Counted from the first letter of the stretch, positions 1 to 11,330 are shown. The stretch is 64,000 nt of DNA from Acanthosepion pharaonis (GCA_903632075.3 CAHIKZ030000388.1:251501-315500); one strand, 5' to 3'. Numbers and translations are program-made. The notes: a model not told the origin generated them from the sequence alone.

Positions 1-1110
1 TAAACTAGTAGTAATATAAGATACTTTGGAAAGAAAGTGGGGGATTGGTATTCTATTGCTATAAAGTAATAAACTGAACCCCCAAGAATTATTACACATT
101 AATAAGTGCAAACTGATATACTTAAAGGCTCAGATATGAAAACCTAATTTTTGGAGATAATAATCACTCAGTTATGTGCCATGTGTGAAACACGCTTAGG
201 CAATCATGTATCTTTCGATACATGACTGATGAGGCAGATTTTTTGCTGCAGTAGGTTGCTATTTCTTTCTGCAGTAGACCAGTTTCCATCCAAGGCTATA
301 GAACCTAGTCTGTCCTGTTATTTACCCATAGCTGGGGAGAGAAGAAAAGGATTCATACCTTTCCCAAGGGTATTAGCATGTAAGTGAATGTAATGGAATT
401 TGAACTCAGCTCTCCGATTCCTCAATCCAAGCTGCTATCCATTACTCCACCATGCCTCCTGAGATAATAATGGTTTAGTGATAAAAGTCTTATTAATTAC
501 TCCATAGATTGCTAAGATATATTTAAAGGTTCACATATGAAAAACCTAATATTTGTTAAGTCTTAATAAAATATAATTTTTGACAGCCTGGTTAAATTAG
601 TAGTAATATAAGATTCGACCGGGCATAAAGTGGGGGATCGGTATTCTATTGTTATCAAGTAATAAACTGATCCCCCAGGAATTATTACATATTAATAATT
701 GCAAATTGATGTACTTAAAGGCTCAAATATGAAAACCTAATGATAGTTAAGTTTTAATAAAATATAATTTTTGACAGCTTGGGTAAACTAGTAGTAACGT
801 CTATGGGACGTAAAGTGGGGGATCGGTATTCTATTGTTATCAAGTAATAAACTGATCCCCCCAAGAATTATTACATATTAGTAATTACAAACATACATTT
901 AAAGGCTTGGATATGAAAACTTAATAGTAGTAAGGTCTTAATAAAATATAATTTTTGACAGCCTGAGTATAGATGTAGTAATATAAGACTCTACTGGACA
1001 TAAAATGGGGGATCAATATTCTATTGCTGTAATAAATTGATCTCGTCTGGATTATTACATATTAATCATTGCAAACTGATATATTTAAAGACTCATTAAG
1101 TATTGATATA
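1..1110. repeat. Satellite-like tandem repeat, unit about 185-190 bp
   Basis: The phrase GTAGTAATATAAGA recurs near positions 8, 600 and 975 (with a diverged copy near 790), and each unit then carries a G-run and a matching C-run about 45 bases apart (for example TGGGGGATCGGT and ACTGATCCCCCA), so every unit can form a 12-bp hairpin. Spacing of clean copies is 192 and 182 bp. The first unit is broken by a SINE at 165-460. The array runs off the left edge of the window, so its true length is unknown. No coding potential is visible. Confidence 0.75.
165..460 (-). mobile_element. tRNA-derived SINE (family A), intact with 11-bp target duplication
   Basis: Read on the minus strand the element starts with a tRNA-like head (A-box region around GGAGTAATGGATAG, B-box-like GAGTTCAAATTCC) and continues through a conserved body that recurs about ten times in this window. 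It is flanked by an exact 11-bp target duplication GAGATAATAAT at 154-164 and 461-471, the mark of LINE-mediated insertion. The target is the satellite or a small older SINE scrap just to its right. No protein is encoded; mobilisation would depend on a LINE. Confidence 0.85.
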
Positions 1111-1399
1111 AGATTCTACTGGAATTGAAAAAATATATTTAAAGATTTAAAAGGCTTCTAAAGATTTAACAAAATATGCCACCTTTCTTCACAGTATATA
1201 TAAGCTTGTAAGTAGCTGATATAAAATATTAACTTTTAAAGCATTATATCACCAAAAGCAAAATACAGATTCCACTAAAAAATGTATACACACATCAGGA
1301 AAGAAATTGTCTTTTGTAGTTTTACTGCAGTATGATATTTCCTTGGCAGATGGCTTTACCCTCATGGCTGTAGCATCAACAAGTTCTAAAGGATGTTGT

Positions 1400-1556
1400 G
1401 TATCGCAGAAAATCAACTACATTCATGGCCCTTAGATAAGAAATTAAAAATGCATGTGCAGCAATCCCACTGGACAATGTTGCCAAAGCAGTAGTTTTCC
1501 ATACTAATAAATGCCTGGAAGCCAAAGGATACCATTTTCAGCATTTCCTGTGATTG
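1400..1556 (+). pseudogene. C-terminal scrap of a Tc1/mariner-superfamily transposase
   Basis: The plus-strand frame around 1437-1553 reads EIKNACAAIPLDNV followed by CLEAKGYHFQHF and a stop. This resembles the last part of DDE transposases of the Tc1/mariner/IS630 group, which end in a helix with an I-P motif and a G-x-HF-x-H motif. A stop lies just upstream and no catalytic part is visible, so this is a dead fragment. A 97-codon minus-strand ORF over the same bases looks like a shadow of it. The assignment rests on motif memory only. Confidence 0.4.
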
Positions 1557-1699
1557 TAGATTCCAAAGTAACTTGTATGAATGTCTGAATAAATTTAGTA
1601 TTACAGTATCTATAAAAGTTTTTCTTTTCCTGAAGTGTTTATACATTTTTGGTGGACTCTGTATGTAACGAGCATTTGAAATAAAATGTATATCAATAA

Positions 1700-2400
1700 A
1701 AACCAAAACTAAAGATTTAGTACATCAAGTTTTAGCCAGAGAATCCTTAAGGTCAATATTCATGACAAATTCTTTTCAGATTATATAGTAATTTGGAGAC
1801 TTTCTATGGAAACCTGTGAACAAAGGGAGAAGGAATTTTTTTGAGGTGTGGGGTAATTAAAATGGTTAATATCAGAATATAGCTAACAAAACAATAGAAT
1901 TAAGCTATTCTCCCTCTTATTCAAATGAAGAACTCTTCAAAAGTAAGAAAGAAAAATACACTAAGGATTATGGCAAAGTGTCTATCAAGTAGAGTGAAAT
2001 CAATAACTACAAATAATTCAGGTTTAAAATATTTTAACCTTAAATTTGTTTGTAATGTCAAAAAGAATAAGACATTTTGATTTTTTTTGAACAATAACAA
2101 ATATTTTTTTCCAGTGTACATTATGTCAGATTTTACAATCAATATTCTCAATAAAATTGCGAGTAACCTACTATGTTGGAAAAAATTTCATCTGGCACAT
2201 ACATAAATAAAGACAACAGGAAAACTTGTCATAGGCAACACGTTTCATCCTCTGTGGGACTATCAAGGCAAATGCAAGGATTTTATTTTGTAACAAATAT
2301 TTATATACAAGAGCAAAAATGTTATTGGATTTTCAAAATTTTCAAATATAGGACTTGATAAGAGGATCTTGTTCAATAAAATGAGTGACAGCATTTCACC
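1700..2400. other. AT-rich stretch, nothing recognised
   Basis: Homopolymer runs and short open frames only. I see no splice-flanked exon, tRNA-like boxes or repeat shared with the rest of the window. Confidence 0.5.
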
Positions 2401-2407
2401 AGACAAC

Positions 2408-2640
2408 AGAAAAAATATATTTTGCATAATACAAGAATGTGGCACAAGGCCAAAATGTGGGATAGAGGAAGGCAGGTCTTCAATCTATCTTATCTTAAAC
2501 TTAGCTAGCCACAATTACCGACCCAAACATACCATAGTATTCTTTACACCAAAACAACACATTCTTACTTGTCATTCTTATTACAGCTGTCACCATAATA
2601 CCTCCAAGTCTCTATGTAGTTCTAACTAGTCCCCAGAGAA
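2408..2640. repeat. R300 dispersed repeat, solo copy
   Basis: About 230 bp shared with 8700-8985, 32855-33140 and 35740-36030 (landmarks GGCACAAGGCCAAAATG, AACTTAGCTAGCCAC, CACCATAATACCTC). The other three copies lie inside a LINE; this one does not show LINE flanks. No coding frame. One end is TA-rich, which would fit a retroposed element, but the class is not clear. Confidence 0.7.
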
Positions 2641-3250
2641 AAAATATTCACTGAGGAGAAATTTCAGTAAACTTAAATAATGCCTAAAGTTTAAATTTAC
2701 TTTGGCAGAAAGGGAGGCTGCTGCTGCCATTGTTTTGGACACTTCCATTAAGCTGAAGAGTGGGAGTCTAATATCTTTTGATATTTCTTAGCCAAAGATG
2801 GTGAGTTCAATCCTTGGTAGAAGTACAAGGGTGTGCATAGTTAACAGAAGTGCTCATGAATATTCATCAGATTAATGAAAAAGTCTGGCAAGCTTATGGA
2901 AGACATGAAATGATACAATTCAATATCTACTAAATGCAAGTGAGTAAACAATGTTTTTTTTTTTATATATATTTAATTTATATATGCAAACTAGTATTTA
3001 AATTACTTTGGATCAGGATTAATTTATGTGTTTTATATTTTGAATAACATGAGTTTATGGCTTTAACTGTTTTATTTTATTCATATTGTTCTTTTACAAA
3101 TATACACTATCTGAAATTTTTACACAAGTATTTATATCTATATGATAAGTATACCATATGCTTATAATGCCCGTTTTTATTAGAAATATTTCCAATAACT
3201 TATTGCTGATGCAAAATGTTATTATGCAATTCAAAGTTTGTTCATCATAT
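2640..3250. other. Unclassified AT-rich stretch
   Basis: Contains a possible B-box-like GAGTTCAATCC near 2805 that could be a very old tRNA-derived element. Otherwise nothing recognised. Confidence 0.35.
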
Positions 3251-3320
<70 letters not shown>

Positions 3321-3330
3321 CACACACATA
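3250..3330. repeat. Compound microsatellite (TG)n(TA)n(CA)n
   Basis: TG run followed by about 43 bp of TA and a short CA run. Long YIYIYI open frames here on both strands are artefacts of the repeat. Confidence 0.95.
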
Positions 3331-3503
3331 TGCATATTAGGAAAAGAAGTAACAATTTGTTTTTAAATTTCCCTAAAAAATCATTTTATAACCAGTTACC
3401 TACTATCGTCTGAGGAAGTACAATCATAATATTGAAACATGAAAGCTTTTGTGTAGCGATTTAAAAATGTTTTTATTATAATCTCTTATAATAAAGATAT
3501 TAT

Positions 3504-3954
3504 GTGTGTGTGTGTGTGTGTGTGTATTTAGGCAGCATATTTTAATTCAAGCATGTTTGGTTAAATAATTTAGATTTATTATGTCTGTTTTAGTTTTAAT
3601 CCTTTCAAGTCTATGAATTAATTTCTTAATGGCTGTAGAAAATCAATTAAGAAAAATTCCAAAATGTTCTTTCAAATAATTTTTATTTTCCCAAGTATTT
3701 TCAATCTAAATGAAGAGTGAAAAATATCGAATTTATGGAGCTACTGCATACACATCCATAGATGTTTTAACCCCTTTGAAGATGGTCTCAGATGAGATTA
3801 AAGTACTTGGGAAAATAAAAACTATTTGAAAGAACATTTTGGAATTTTTCTTAATCAATTTTCTACAGCCAACAAGGAATTAATTCATGGAATTGAAAGG
3901 ATTAAAACTAAAATAAACAGACATAATATGTCTAAATTATTTAACCAAACATGC

Positions 3955-3958
<4 letters not shown>
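3504..3958. repeat. Palindromic element between (GT)n and (TA)n
   Basis: Two arms of about 160 bp (roughly 3547-3707 and 3798-3958) are reverse complements: CAAGCATGTTTGGTTAAAT at the left end matches ATTTAACCAAACATGCTTG at the right end. The 90-bp centre is unique. A (GT)n run begins at 3504 and a long TA run starts at 3958. No coding potential; could be a foldback element or an inverted duplication. Confidence 0.8.
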
Positions 3959-3996
<38 letters not shown>

Positions 3997-4054
3997 TATG
4001 TGTAAGTATATATATGTGTGTGTGTTTGTATATATATATATAAGTATATATACA

Positions 4055-4147
<93 letters not shown>

Positions 4148-4172
4148 GTGTATATATATATATATATATATA
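3958..4172. repeat. Long compound (TA)n/(TG)n microsatellite
   Basis: About 215 bp of TA interrupted by short TG blocks. The overlapping open frames on both strands are repeat artefacts. Confidence 0.95.
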
Positions 4173-4254
4173 ATAGTATACTGATTGATTCATTTTTATC
4201 CCTTATCAACCATTTGTGAGTTATTTAAAGCCAGAAAATATTTTCAGATTTTAA

Positions 4255-4575
4255 GAATTTTTTTTCAAGATAACAATGGTTTAGTGATATAAGTCTTATT
4301 AATTAACCCATAGATGGGGGGAGAAGAAGTGGATTCACACATTTTGCAAGGGTATTTGCGTGTAAGTGAATAAAACAAACTCAATGGAAATTGGAACTCA
4401 GCTCTCCAATTAACAATTCCCAGTCATTATCCATTACACCACCTGCACATCTAAGTTTACAGCACCTGGTATTTCAAAGTGATCACCCATTTAGATACTG
4501 ACCAGGCCTGACATTGCTTAACATTGATGTGATCATATTTGATCCACTGTTTCAACATGATGTGCCTGTAAGCTA
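4255..4575 (-). mobile_element. 5S rRNA/tRNA chimeric SINE, copy 1
   Basis: On the minus strand it begins with a 5S rRNA-like block (4453-4573, 121 bp, the normal 5S length), recognised by its reverse complement carrying CAGCACCTGGTATT and GACCAGGCCTGACATTGCTT. The block is followed by a tRNA-like part (B-box-like AGTTCCAATTTCC region) and a tail shared with copy 2. 5S-derived SINEs (SINE3 class) use the internal 5S promoter; here a tRNA-like unit follows. The 5S block is too diverged to be a functional gene. Confidence 0.75.
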
Positions 4576-4617
4576 TAATAGTAGTATTCTACAAATCATT
4601 AAAACCCTTTACAGATT

Positions 4618-4966
4618 ATTTAAAGCCAGGAAGTGTTTTTAGATTGTAAGAATATTTTTTTAGAGTTAATAACAATTTAATGATATAAGTCTTACAAATT
4701 AACCGCTATCTGGGGGAGAAAAGGTGGATTCATACCTTTCTCAAGTGTATTTGCATATAAGGGAATATAACAAATCAACTGGAATTGGAACTCAACACTT
4801 CGATTAACAATTCTGAGCCATTATCCATTATACCAACTGTTGATCTAAGCTTATGGCATCTGGTATTCCCAAGTGATCACCCATCTAAGTATTGATCAGG
4901 CTTGATTCTGCTTAAGTTAGGTGATTGTATGAGAGCTGGTATTCGACATTATATGGCCACAAGCCA
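4618..4966 (-). mobile_element. 5S rRNA/tRNA chimeric SINE, copy 2
   Basis: Tandem neighbour of copy 1 in the same orientation. The 5S-like block is 4847-4965 (119 bp); its reverse complement keeps GGTATTCCCAAGTGATCACC and ends ATGGCCACAAGCC, matching both ends of 5S rRNA. The tRNA-like body and A/T-rich tail follow toward lower coordinates. Both copies share the tail beginning near TTATTTAAAGCCAG. Confidence 0.8.
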
Positions 4967-4969
4967 GGC

Positions 4970-5455
4970 TAGATTGAAGGCAAGAGGGTCTGAAGAAAAC
5001 AATGTATAAACTACTTAGAGAGCGTGAATAAATGAATGACAGATTTAAGAGAAATAAGGAAAAAGACATTATTAAGCATGACAAAGAATAATTTTGGAGA
5101 GCCATGACCATCCACATCCTGAAAGGACATGGCACATACAAAAAGAAGGAATAGATGTAAATTCAGAAAGCAAACAAAGGACAGGAAATTGTGGAGAGCC
5201 ATGATTGCTCACTTTCTGAAAGGACCTGGCACATACAAGAAGAAAGATTAGTGAGATGTAAATTGAGAAAACAAACAAAGGATAGGAAATTGTGGAGAGC
5301 CATGATCGCCCGCTTTCTGAAGGGACATGGCACATACAAGAAGAAAGATTAGTGAGATGTAAATTCAGAAAGCAAACAAAGGACAGGAAATTGTGGAGAG
5401 CCATGTTTGCCCACTTTCTGAAGGGACATGGCACATACAAGAACATCAAAAATAC
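4970..5455 (+). mobile_element. LINE (RTE-like, family R) C-terminal fragment with 101-bp tandem array
   Basis: The plus strand reads KDRKLWRAMFAHFLKGHGT, the C-terminal signature of a LINE open reading frame that also appears at 14.8, 27.3 and 31.5 kb. The segment is tandemly repeated: GGAGAGCC recurs with starts at 5091, 5188, 5289 and 5390, that is 97, 101 and 101 bp apart. The long minus-strand ORF across it is a shadow of the repeat. Clade is uncertain; the C-terminal style fits RTE-type elements. Confidence 0.75.
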
Positions 5456-5499
5456 CCTGAGGAAGAAACAAAAATTATTTAAGCCAGATCATGAGTGAA

Positions 5500-5920
5500 A
5501 TAAACTGATTTCTAAAACTGACATTCTGCCCAAACAAATTGGTCAAGTCCACCCAACTATTTTTTATCAAATTCAAAGAATTCATACAATGAATCATTTT
5601 TTACTTCTTAAGAAAAAATTGTCTGCATTGTGAATTATTTTTAGAACAAATTCATTTTTTATTTTTAGTGGCCTTTCCACTGAGGATTGAATTTCAGAGT
5701 TCTTACATGGGTAAATATAATTGAATGTGACGTAGAAATAGAATAAAATGATTTAAAAAATGACAAACCACTTGATATAAACAGAGTAGGAAAAAGTGTG
5801 CAACTACTTGAATATACTTGTGAAAATTTATATGTACGTTAATTTGTACACATTAGCAGAAAACTCCAACTGTTTCTCTTCTAATTTTGCACATTTTAAG
5901 ATTGTAAGATTACAACTGAA
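5500..5920. other. AT-rich stretch, nothing recognised
   Basis: No repeat shared with other parts of the window and no plausible coding frame. Confidence 0.5.
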
Positions 5921-5934
5921 ATTTGCAATACAGA

Positions 5935-6075
5935 GAACTGACACCTAGTGGAACGCACACCTACACGCGACCTCCTTTAAGTCAACTGTCAATTGTTATC
6001 TATCCTCCTTATCCTAATTGTCTCACTTCCTGCCACCGTCCTCTTTCATTTTATATCACACACCTCATTTATCAT
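5935..6075 (+). mobile_element. LINE family B 3'-end scrap
   Basis: Short fragment resembling 9100-9260 and 14090-14290, with TCAACTGTCAATTGTTATC corresponding to the VNC-type end of the family B frame seen at 59210-59640. Heavily decayed. Confidence 0.45.
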
Positions 6076-6400
6076 GGAAGCTACATTACAGCAGTCAGAA
6101 AGTGACTGAAGCTGAGATGCCAGGTCAGAACCAATAACATCACTGATTATTCTTTGGATTTTATCAAGAATCTCTTGATAAACAGCAGTAATACTGGAAC
6201 ATATGTAGCAGGAATATTGAAGGCATGGATGAATAGTAGACTTATAAATATCTAAGATAGATTTTGGAGAGAAAAATTATCTTACACAACATTGTTAACC
6301 AACTTTCTTAGCAGCAGACCTAGCCATGAATTCAATATAATCTTTCCACTTCATGTCATGAATGAATGAACACTTTTCAGCTTTTAACCCAGATATGTGG
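6075..6400 (-). mobile_element. LINE family J 3' fragment
   Basis: Minus strand encodes pieces of the conserved C-terminal block of family J (LDKIQ..., IGSDLASQLQSLS, and MKWKDYIE near 6350) with many stops. Same family as the better copy at 11.3-13.3 kb. Confidence 0.7.
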
Positions 6401-6930
6401 AGAAAACTAGTCAATTGTTCAGCTGTTTTGTGTGGCCTTTGACCTAACCAGATCATGGGACTGCTTCTAATGATTGAAAGAAATATCTTAACTCTTCTGT
6501 TATTAAGTGTATGCAAAAATTCCCAACACTTTGCTGAAAATGATTAACTAAATGCAAAACTGATTCTTTGCTGGAAACCCTTACACATATTGAATATTTA
6601 GAATTTACTGCTTATACTATTATCTCAGGTAAAGGACAAGAAATTTTCAGAAGCAACTCATTAATATTCTAAATTTTATTCTGAAAACTGAATTACTTCT
6701 GGATGTTACTATATTTCAGACAATTCATTCTTCAGACTTTGACAGATGCATAATCTATAAGAAAAGAGGAAAGAAAAACTATTTTTCTATCTTTCTTATA
6801 AACCATAAAATGATAAAGATTGAAGGGCGCATTGATTGAAATGTTCTGGTCACAATGTCAAGAACAGAAAGAAGAGTTGTCTAAACAATAATTGCAAATA
6901 ATCTTTTTCCTTTTTTTCTTTTAATGAAAG

Positions 6931-7465
6931 TGCAGCAGAAAAACACAATTTAGACAAAGTTAGAGATAACAAATCAAAGCCAAAATAATACAATTATTAG
7001 AAAACATATCTCTAATTACACACCAATTTTCAGCTAAGACACACGCACATAAGCTGCACTCTACTCAAAACAAATTCTAAAACAAGCACAAATATACCAG
7101 AGCACTGGCCATTATTGATGCGGCTCTCACTTGCTACAGATGTCTACAACTATGTCCATGTGTTTCCCTCATATAGACTATAAGAGAACCTGGACAGCAG
7201 ACAAAGCAGAGAGAGAGACTTCACACACACACGATAATTCTAGCAGCTACCCAAGAGCATGGCTGAGTGCCCGTCCAACCATCAAGGTGTGAAAACAACC
7301 TCCTGTGAACACAGAAAGAGAACATACTTCACTATCAACATGACAAGCCCAAATCAATAGCCAACAAATAGTCAGCCACGTTAAGTACAATCCTTTTTCA
7401 TGCTCTCACTTCATACCTCATACACCATATGTTTGAATGCTACACTATACAACTTGCCAGAGACA
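6931..7465 (-). mobile_element. LTR-like repeat, copy 1 (candidate solo LTR)
   Basis: About 535 bp that is an inverted, diverged copy of 36501-36992. On the minus strand it begins TGTCTCTGGC and ends TTCTGCTGCA, so it has the TG...CA ends of an LTR. A promoter-like block TATAGTCTATATGAG sits mid-element, matching CTATATAAGGG in the other copy. No matching target duplication is visible and no retroviral-type genes adjoin, so LTR status is a guess. Confidence 0.4.
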
Positions 7466-7663
7466 TTTTCATATCTTGTAAATGAAAAGAAATCTTTGGT
7501 CATTTCTACAAACCAGTGTCTAATTTGTTTCTTTACTCTAACCAAAAGTAAATATGGAAAATACTAATAACTTAAAGTCAATTTTATCATGGCTAATTGC
7601 TGAATTGTTTGTAGAATATTTAAGGAAAAAAATGAATCTGTCTATATTTCTGAGATAATGTAT

Positions 7664-7960
7664 TATGTACACTATTTACATTATTCGGACTATTGTCCTC
7701 ATCTTTGTCACCATATTTATTACAATGTTTCAGTCATTGTATGCTCCGGCCTATTTCAGGTGGTTGGAATGTCAAACTGAACTCTTTATTTTGCTCACTG
7801 GGGTAGATTGTTCTAGTTCCATGTTTAATGGATGTCAGTTATCAGTTATCTCCTGTTAATTCCCCTCTCCAAGTTCTCCACTCCCTTAACCAGGTATTGA
7901 ACTCACACTCTTTGAGTCCTGTCACTGGATCTAACTAACACCTTTATTCATTGTGCTATG
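7664..7960 (-). mobile_element. SINE family D (tRNA head, hairpin tail)
   Basis: Read on the minus strand: tRNA-like head with CATAGCACAATGAATAAAGG and B-box-like GTGAGTTCAATACCTGG, then a body and a tail with CCTGAAATAGGCCGG...GAAAC and finally AATAGTCCGAATAATGTA. The same unit recurs at 22.4, 26.5, 28.5, 37.5 and 54.1 kb. Confidence 0.75.
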
Positions 7961-8094
7961 TCTGCAAATTCCAACCAATGAATAATAAATGATATGGTAT
8001 ATGAAAAGCAGTTTAGTAATTCCTGAAATAGCTAATTTCATCATGTAAAAGAGACGTAACACAGCCATTATATCATAGAAAGGAAAAAACCCTA

Positions 8095-8280
8095 ATGGGC
8101 TATTCTGACCAATTAAGACCCAGAGTTGAAGAGGAAGACGTTGTGGTGAAAGAAGACTTTGACAGAGAAGAAAGAATGAGTTCTTCAGATCAGGACAATG
8201 CAATGGAAGACAAGCCTATGGGTGATAGCAGGAGTGACTCAGAGATGGAGGAGATGAAACGAGACCAAGAACTCCATTAA
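8095..8280 (+). other. Acidic 61-codon open frame, unassigned
   Basis: The frame reads through a charged, low-complexity acidic peptide (VEEEDVVVKEDFDREER, then SDSEMEEMKRDQELH and a stop). Composition is more protein-like than most frames here, and local GC is higher. No splice site or family signature is evident. It could be a decayed retroelement ORF or an old exon; I do not recognise it. Confidence 0.2.
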
Positions 8281-8439
8281 AAAGAACAGGACATAAATCT
8301 CAGGAGGAAATAGGTTGTAAAAGAAGTTCATGAACAACTAAAGGCATTAAACTTCTTTGGTTCAGGGAGGTGTAGTGGATTGGTAAATAGGATTGTACAG
8401 GTAAAGTAAACTAAGAGCAAGTTGACTACTTATCATGTG

Positions 8440-9105
8440 TTGTAGAACAATGAATTACAACAAAAAGAGGAATGAAGCAGATAACGATTGACATTGCCTT
8501 TAAATTCTTGAAATCAAAGTTGGCTGGAACACAAGAAGTTGAAAGAGTTCCAGAGGCAAGAAGTGTGAGAAAAGAAACTGTTAGCAAACAACTTATGGTT
8601 ACATCTAGTCAATTCAAATGTAAATTGATGAGATCTTGTTGCCAATCTAGTATTGCGCATAAAGTCATAAAGTCGAGTTACCATAGATGAAAGTAATATT
8701 TATTTTGAAAATACAAAAATGTGGCATAATGCCAAAAGGTGGGATAGAGGAAGGCTGGTTTTTAATTTGTCTTATATTAAACTTAGCTACCCATGATTAC
8801 TGACCCAAATATCCCACAGTATTCCTTGCAACAAAACAACACATTCTTACTACAGCCATCATAATACCTCATAGTCTCTATGTAGTCCTAAGTAGTTCCC
8901 ATATGTACAATTTGTCTGTGGGTGTAGAATAAACATAAAAACAATTAAAAATGAAACCCCAATGAATACAATACCATAAATGGAAGTTCATCAGGATAAT
9001 TACTATGAAAGTATTTATAGAAAAGACACAGGAAGCTTCATTACAGTGTTGGGAAAGTGACTGTAGCCAAGATGCCAGGTCAGGACCAATCCAATGAACT
9101 GTCAT
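8440..9105 (-). mobile_element. LINE family J 3' end carrying an R300 insert
   Basis: Family J coding and 3' UTR sequence at 8440-8700 and 8990-9105 is separated by the 300-bp repeat R300. The flanks ACCATAGATGAAAG (left) and ACCATAAATGGAAG (right) look like a 14-bp target duplication. The same arrangement is present in the copies at 32.5 and 35.4 kb. The coding frame is broken. Confidence 0.75.
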
Positions 9106-9260
9106 TTTGTGGAAGAGACTCCCAAGAGGATGTTTCCCTGACCATCACAATCTTAGCCTCTTTAGGGTCAGTATCTATCCTACATATCCTCATAATATTC
9201 CTTCTTCTTTTACATCCTTACAACAATCTCATTCAGTAACCTTGAGTGGCTACTTGTTTT
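9105..9260 (+). mobile_element. LINE family B 3'-end fragment
   Basis: Reads WKRLPRGCF-like peptide on the plus strand (TGGAAGAGACTCCCAAGAGG), the same block as LWNQLPRGCF at 59210-59640. Truncated and frameshifted. Confidence 0.6.
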
Positions 9261-9269
9261 TTTGAAAGA

Positions 9270-10470
9270 AATCACATCACTAATGATACTCTCGGCAATT
9301 TCCTTCAATTTAGTACATTTTTAATGATCTGTTGGCTGATTAGGTGATGGAGCAGAGGTTTTATACATTTTAAATGAAAATGCAATAGTTAAATGATTAA
9401 AAGCTTTTAACCATATTGTTAAGACCATAATGCTGAAAATGATCTGAAGGTATGTTGTCCATTATTTATTATCCCAATTAATAGATACCTATTCATGCCA
9501 TCTGTTTTTCCTTCATTTGCAATGTTTTGTGATGGTAACTGATGCATGTTCAGTGTTTTTATTGAACATTTTTGTTGGTATTATTATATAAAGAAATTAT
9601 ATGTAAAATATTTTAGTTTGTGTTATTGAAGATCATTAACCTTGCCACTTTGTTAGCATGAATCCCAAATTTTTTAACTGACTTTAATTTTCTCTCTCAC
9701 TAAAACTTTATTAGCTACAATAAAATCTGATCTAAACATGACTAATTAAAATGATTTTTGCTATGATTAATGTTCCAGTTGGTACTATCTTTTTCAACAA
9801 TCTTTAAAAAAAGAAATGCCCATATTCTTTTTCGGCAAATATTTTTTTTTTTTAATCAAAAGAGCATTTCTGTGTGGGTTTAATTCTGTTTTTGAGCTAA
9901 CCTACCGTGATATTTGACTGAACTGCAATGTCATTTAGATTTGTTTTTACCATTAGAAAATTTGTCTTTTCTGGTTTTGAATAATATTTTTACCTGGAGC
10001 CATCTTAATAATCATGATAATAGTGAATAAAAGAGAAATTTTCTTCTTTATTTTTTGGCTTTTAATCAGATTTTTAGGTAGCAGTTTTTAAAAAATTTAT
10101 ATGCTTGAAACATTCATGAGATTAATATATAATATATTCTGAGGATGGTCCCAAAAAACTTGTTTGTACTTCCAATTTCTACTAACACACATATCAGAGA
10201 AAGAAAAAAAATGGCAAACTGTGCCACCAAAAAAATGAGGTATCCAAAAACTGTTTTTCCCTTAACATTGCTATTAACTACCTTTTAGCCTCAGCAAAAG
10301 TTATTGTTTTTAAAAGTGATGGTTAGAATTTTAATAAAACCTAAACATATGATTTAAGTGAATTTATACATTATTTTTTGTTCTTGAGAATTTACAATAA
10401 AAATATTAAACACTATTTATTGGATTGTTTATTTACAAGAATAATTTTATATTTTGATCCCGAGTCCCAT
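9270..10470. other. AT-rich stretch, nothing recognised
   Basis: About 1.2 kb with homopolymer runs, no shared repeat and no coding signal that I can support. Confidence 0.5.
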
Positions 10471-10479
10471 AACCCATTA

Positions 10480-10770
10480 GAGTCATAGGGGTACCACATG
10501 TATTGGAGCCATTTTGAGCAAGATAGTTTGATGGAGTGCAGCCCTCTGGAGGCTGAATCCAGAGTTTTCCTTCTTCTAGACTAGTCACCAACCAAGGCTA
10601 TAAAACTAAGTCTGTCCTGCTAGTTACCCATAAATGGGGGAGAAGAGATGGATTCATACTTTTCTCAAGGATGTTAGCATGTAAATGAATGTAATGAACT
10701 CAACTGGAATTTGAACTCGGCTCTCCAAATCCTTAATCTGAGTTGTTATTCATTACTCCACAGCTAAAAC
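10480..10770 (-). mobile_element. SINE family A
   Basis: Minus-strand copy; landmarks AACTAAGTCTGTCCTGCTAG, GGGGGAGAAGAGATGG and GGAATTTGAACTCGGCTCTC (B-box region). The distal end carries a longer body variant also seen at 27045 and 62870. Confidence 0.8.
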
Positions 10771-10774
10771 ATTC

Positions 10775-11330
10775 TAAAAACGAATACAATAAAACTGATG
10801 CAATGCAATATTTATCATTTATCAATTTATAAAGAAATAAATATGAAAACAATTTTTAATTCATAAATTTATAAACATTTATTAAATTATTAAAATCTGA
10901 ACTATAAGGAAATCTTATTATTTACCATTTTATAAAGTTTGAATCAATTGGCAATTAGCTGATGCTTTGTCAACCATTTTGTTAAAGAATCTAACAAATA
11001 AATAATGTTTATTATTTTTGTTGTAAATTCCCAATATCAAGAAAATGTATAAATTAACTTTTACATGTTTAGGTTTTATAATTCTAATCATTGCTTTTTA
11101 AAATAATAAACATTGCTGAGGAGTGAAGGTAGTTAAAATAATAGTGGTGTCAAGGGAAAATCATTCCTTTTGACACACTGTCTTATTGTGGGCATGTTTG
11201 TCCATGTTTGCCAAAGTTTGAATCTAATTTTCTTGAAATATAATATTTTCTAAGATTACTTTTTAAAACAAACTCTGCTGATGAGTGAAAGTAGTTAAAA
11301 AAAATAGCAGTGTCAATAGAAAAACCGCCT
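10775..11330. other. AT-rich stretch, nothing recognised
   Basis: Two similar phrases (GAGTGAAGGTAGTTAAAATAAT near 11121 and GAGTGAAAGTAGTTAAAAAA near 11285) suggest an old internal duplication of about 165 bp. Otherwise featureless. Confidence 0.45.

Noticed and set aside
3885..4219. Overlapping YIYIYI-type open frames on both strands
   Set aside because: They read (TA)n/(TG)n microsatellite; the same happens at 3.1, 38.4, 39.5, 43.3, 47.1, 48.5 and 63.6 kb.
4847..4965. A functional 5S rRNA gene
   Set aside because: Many substitutions, and the block is always joined to a tRNA-like unit and SINE tail.
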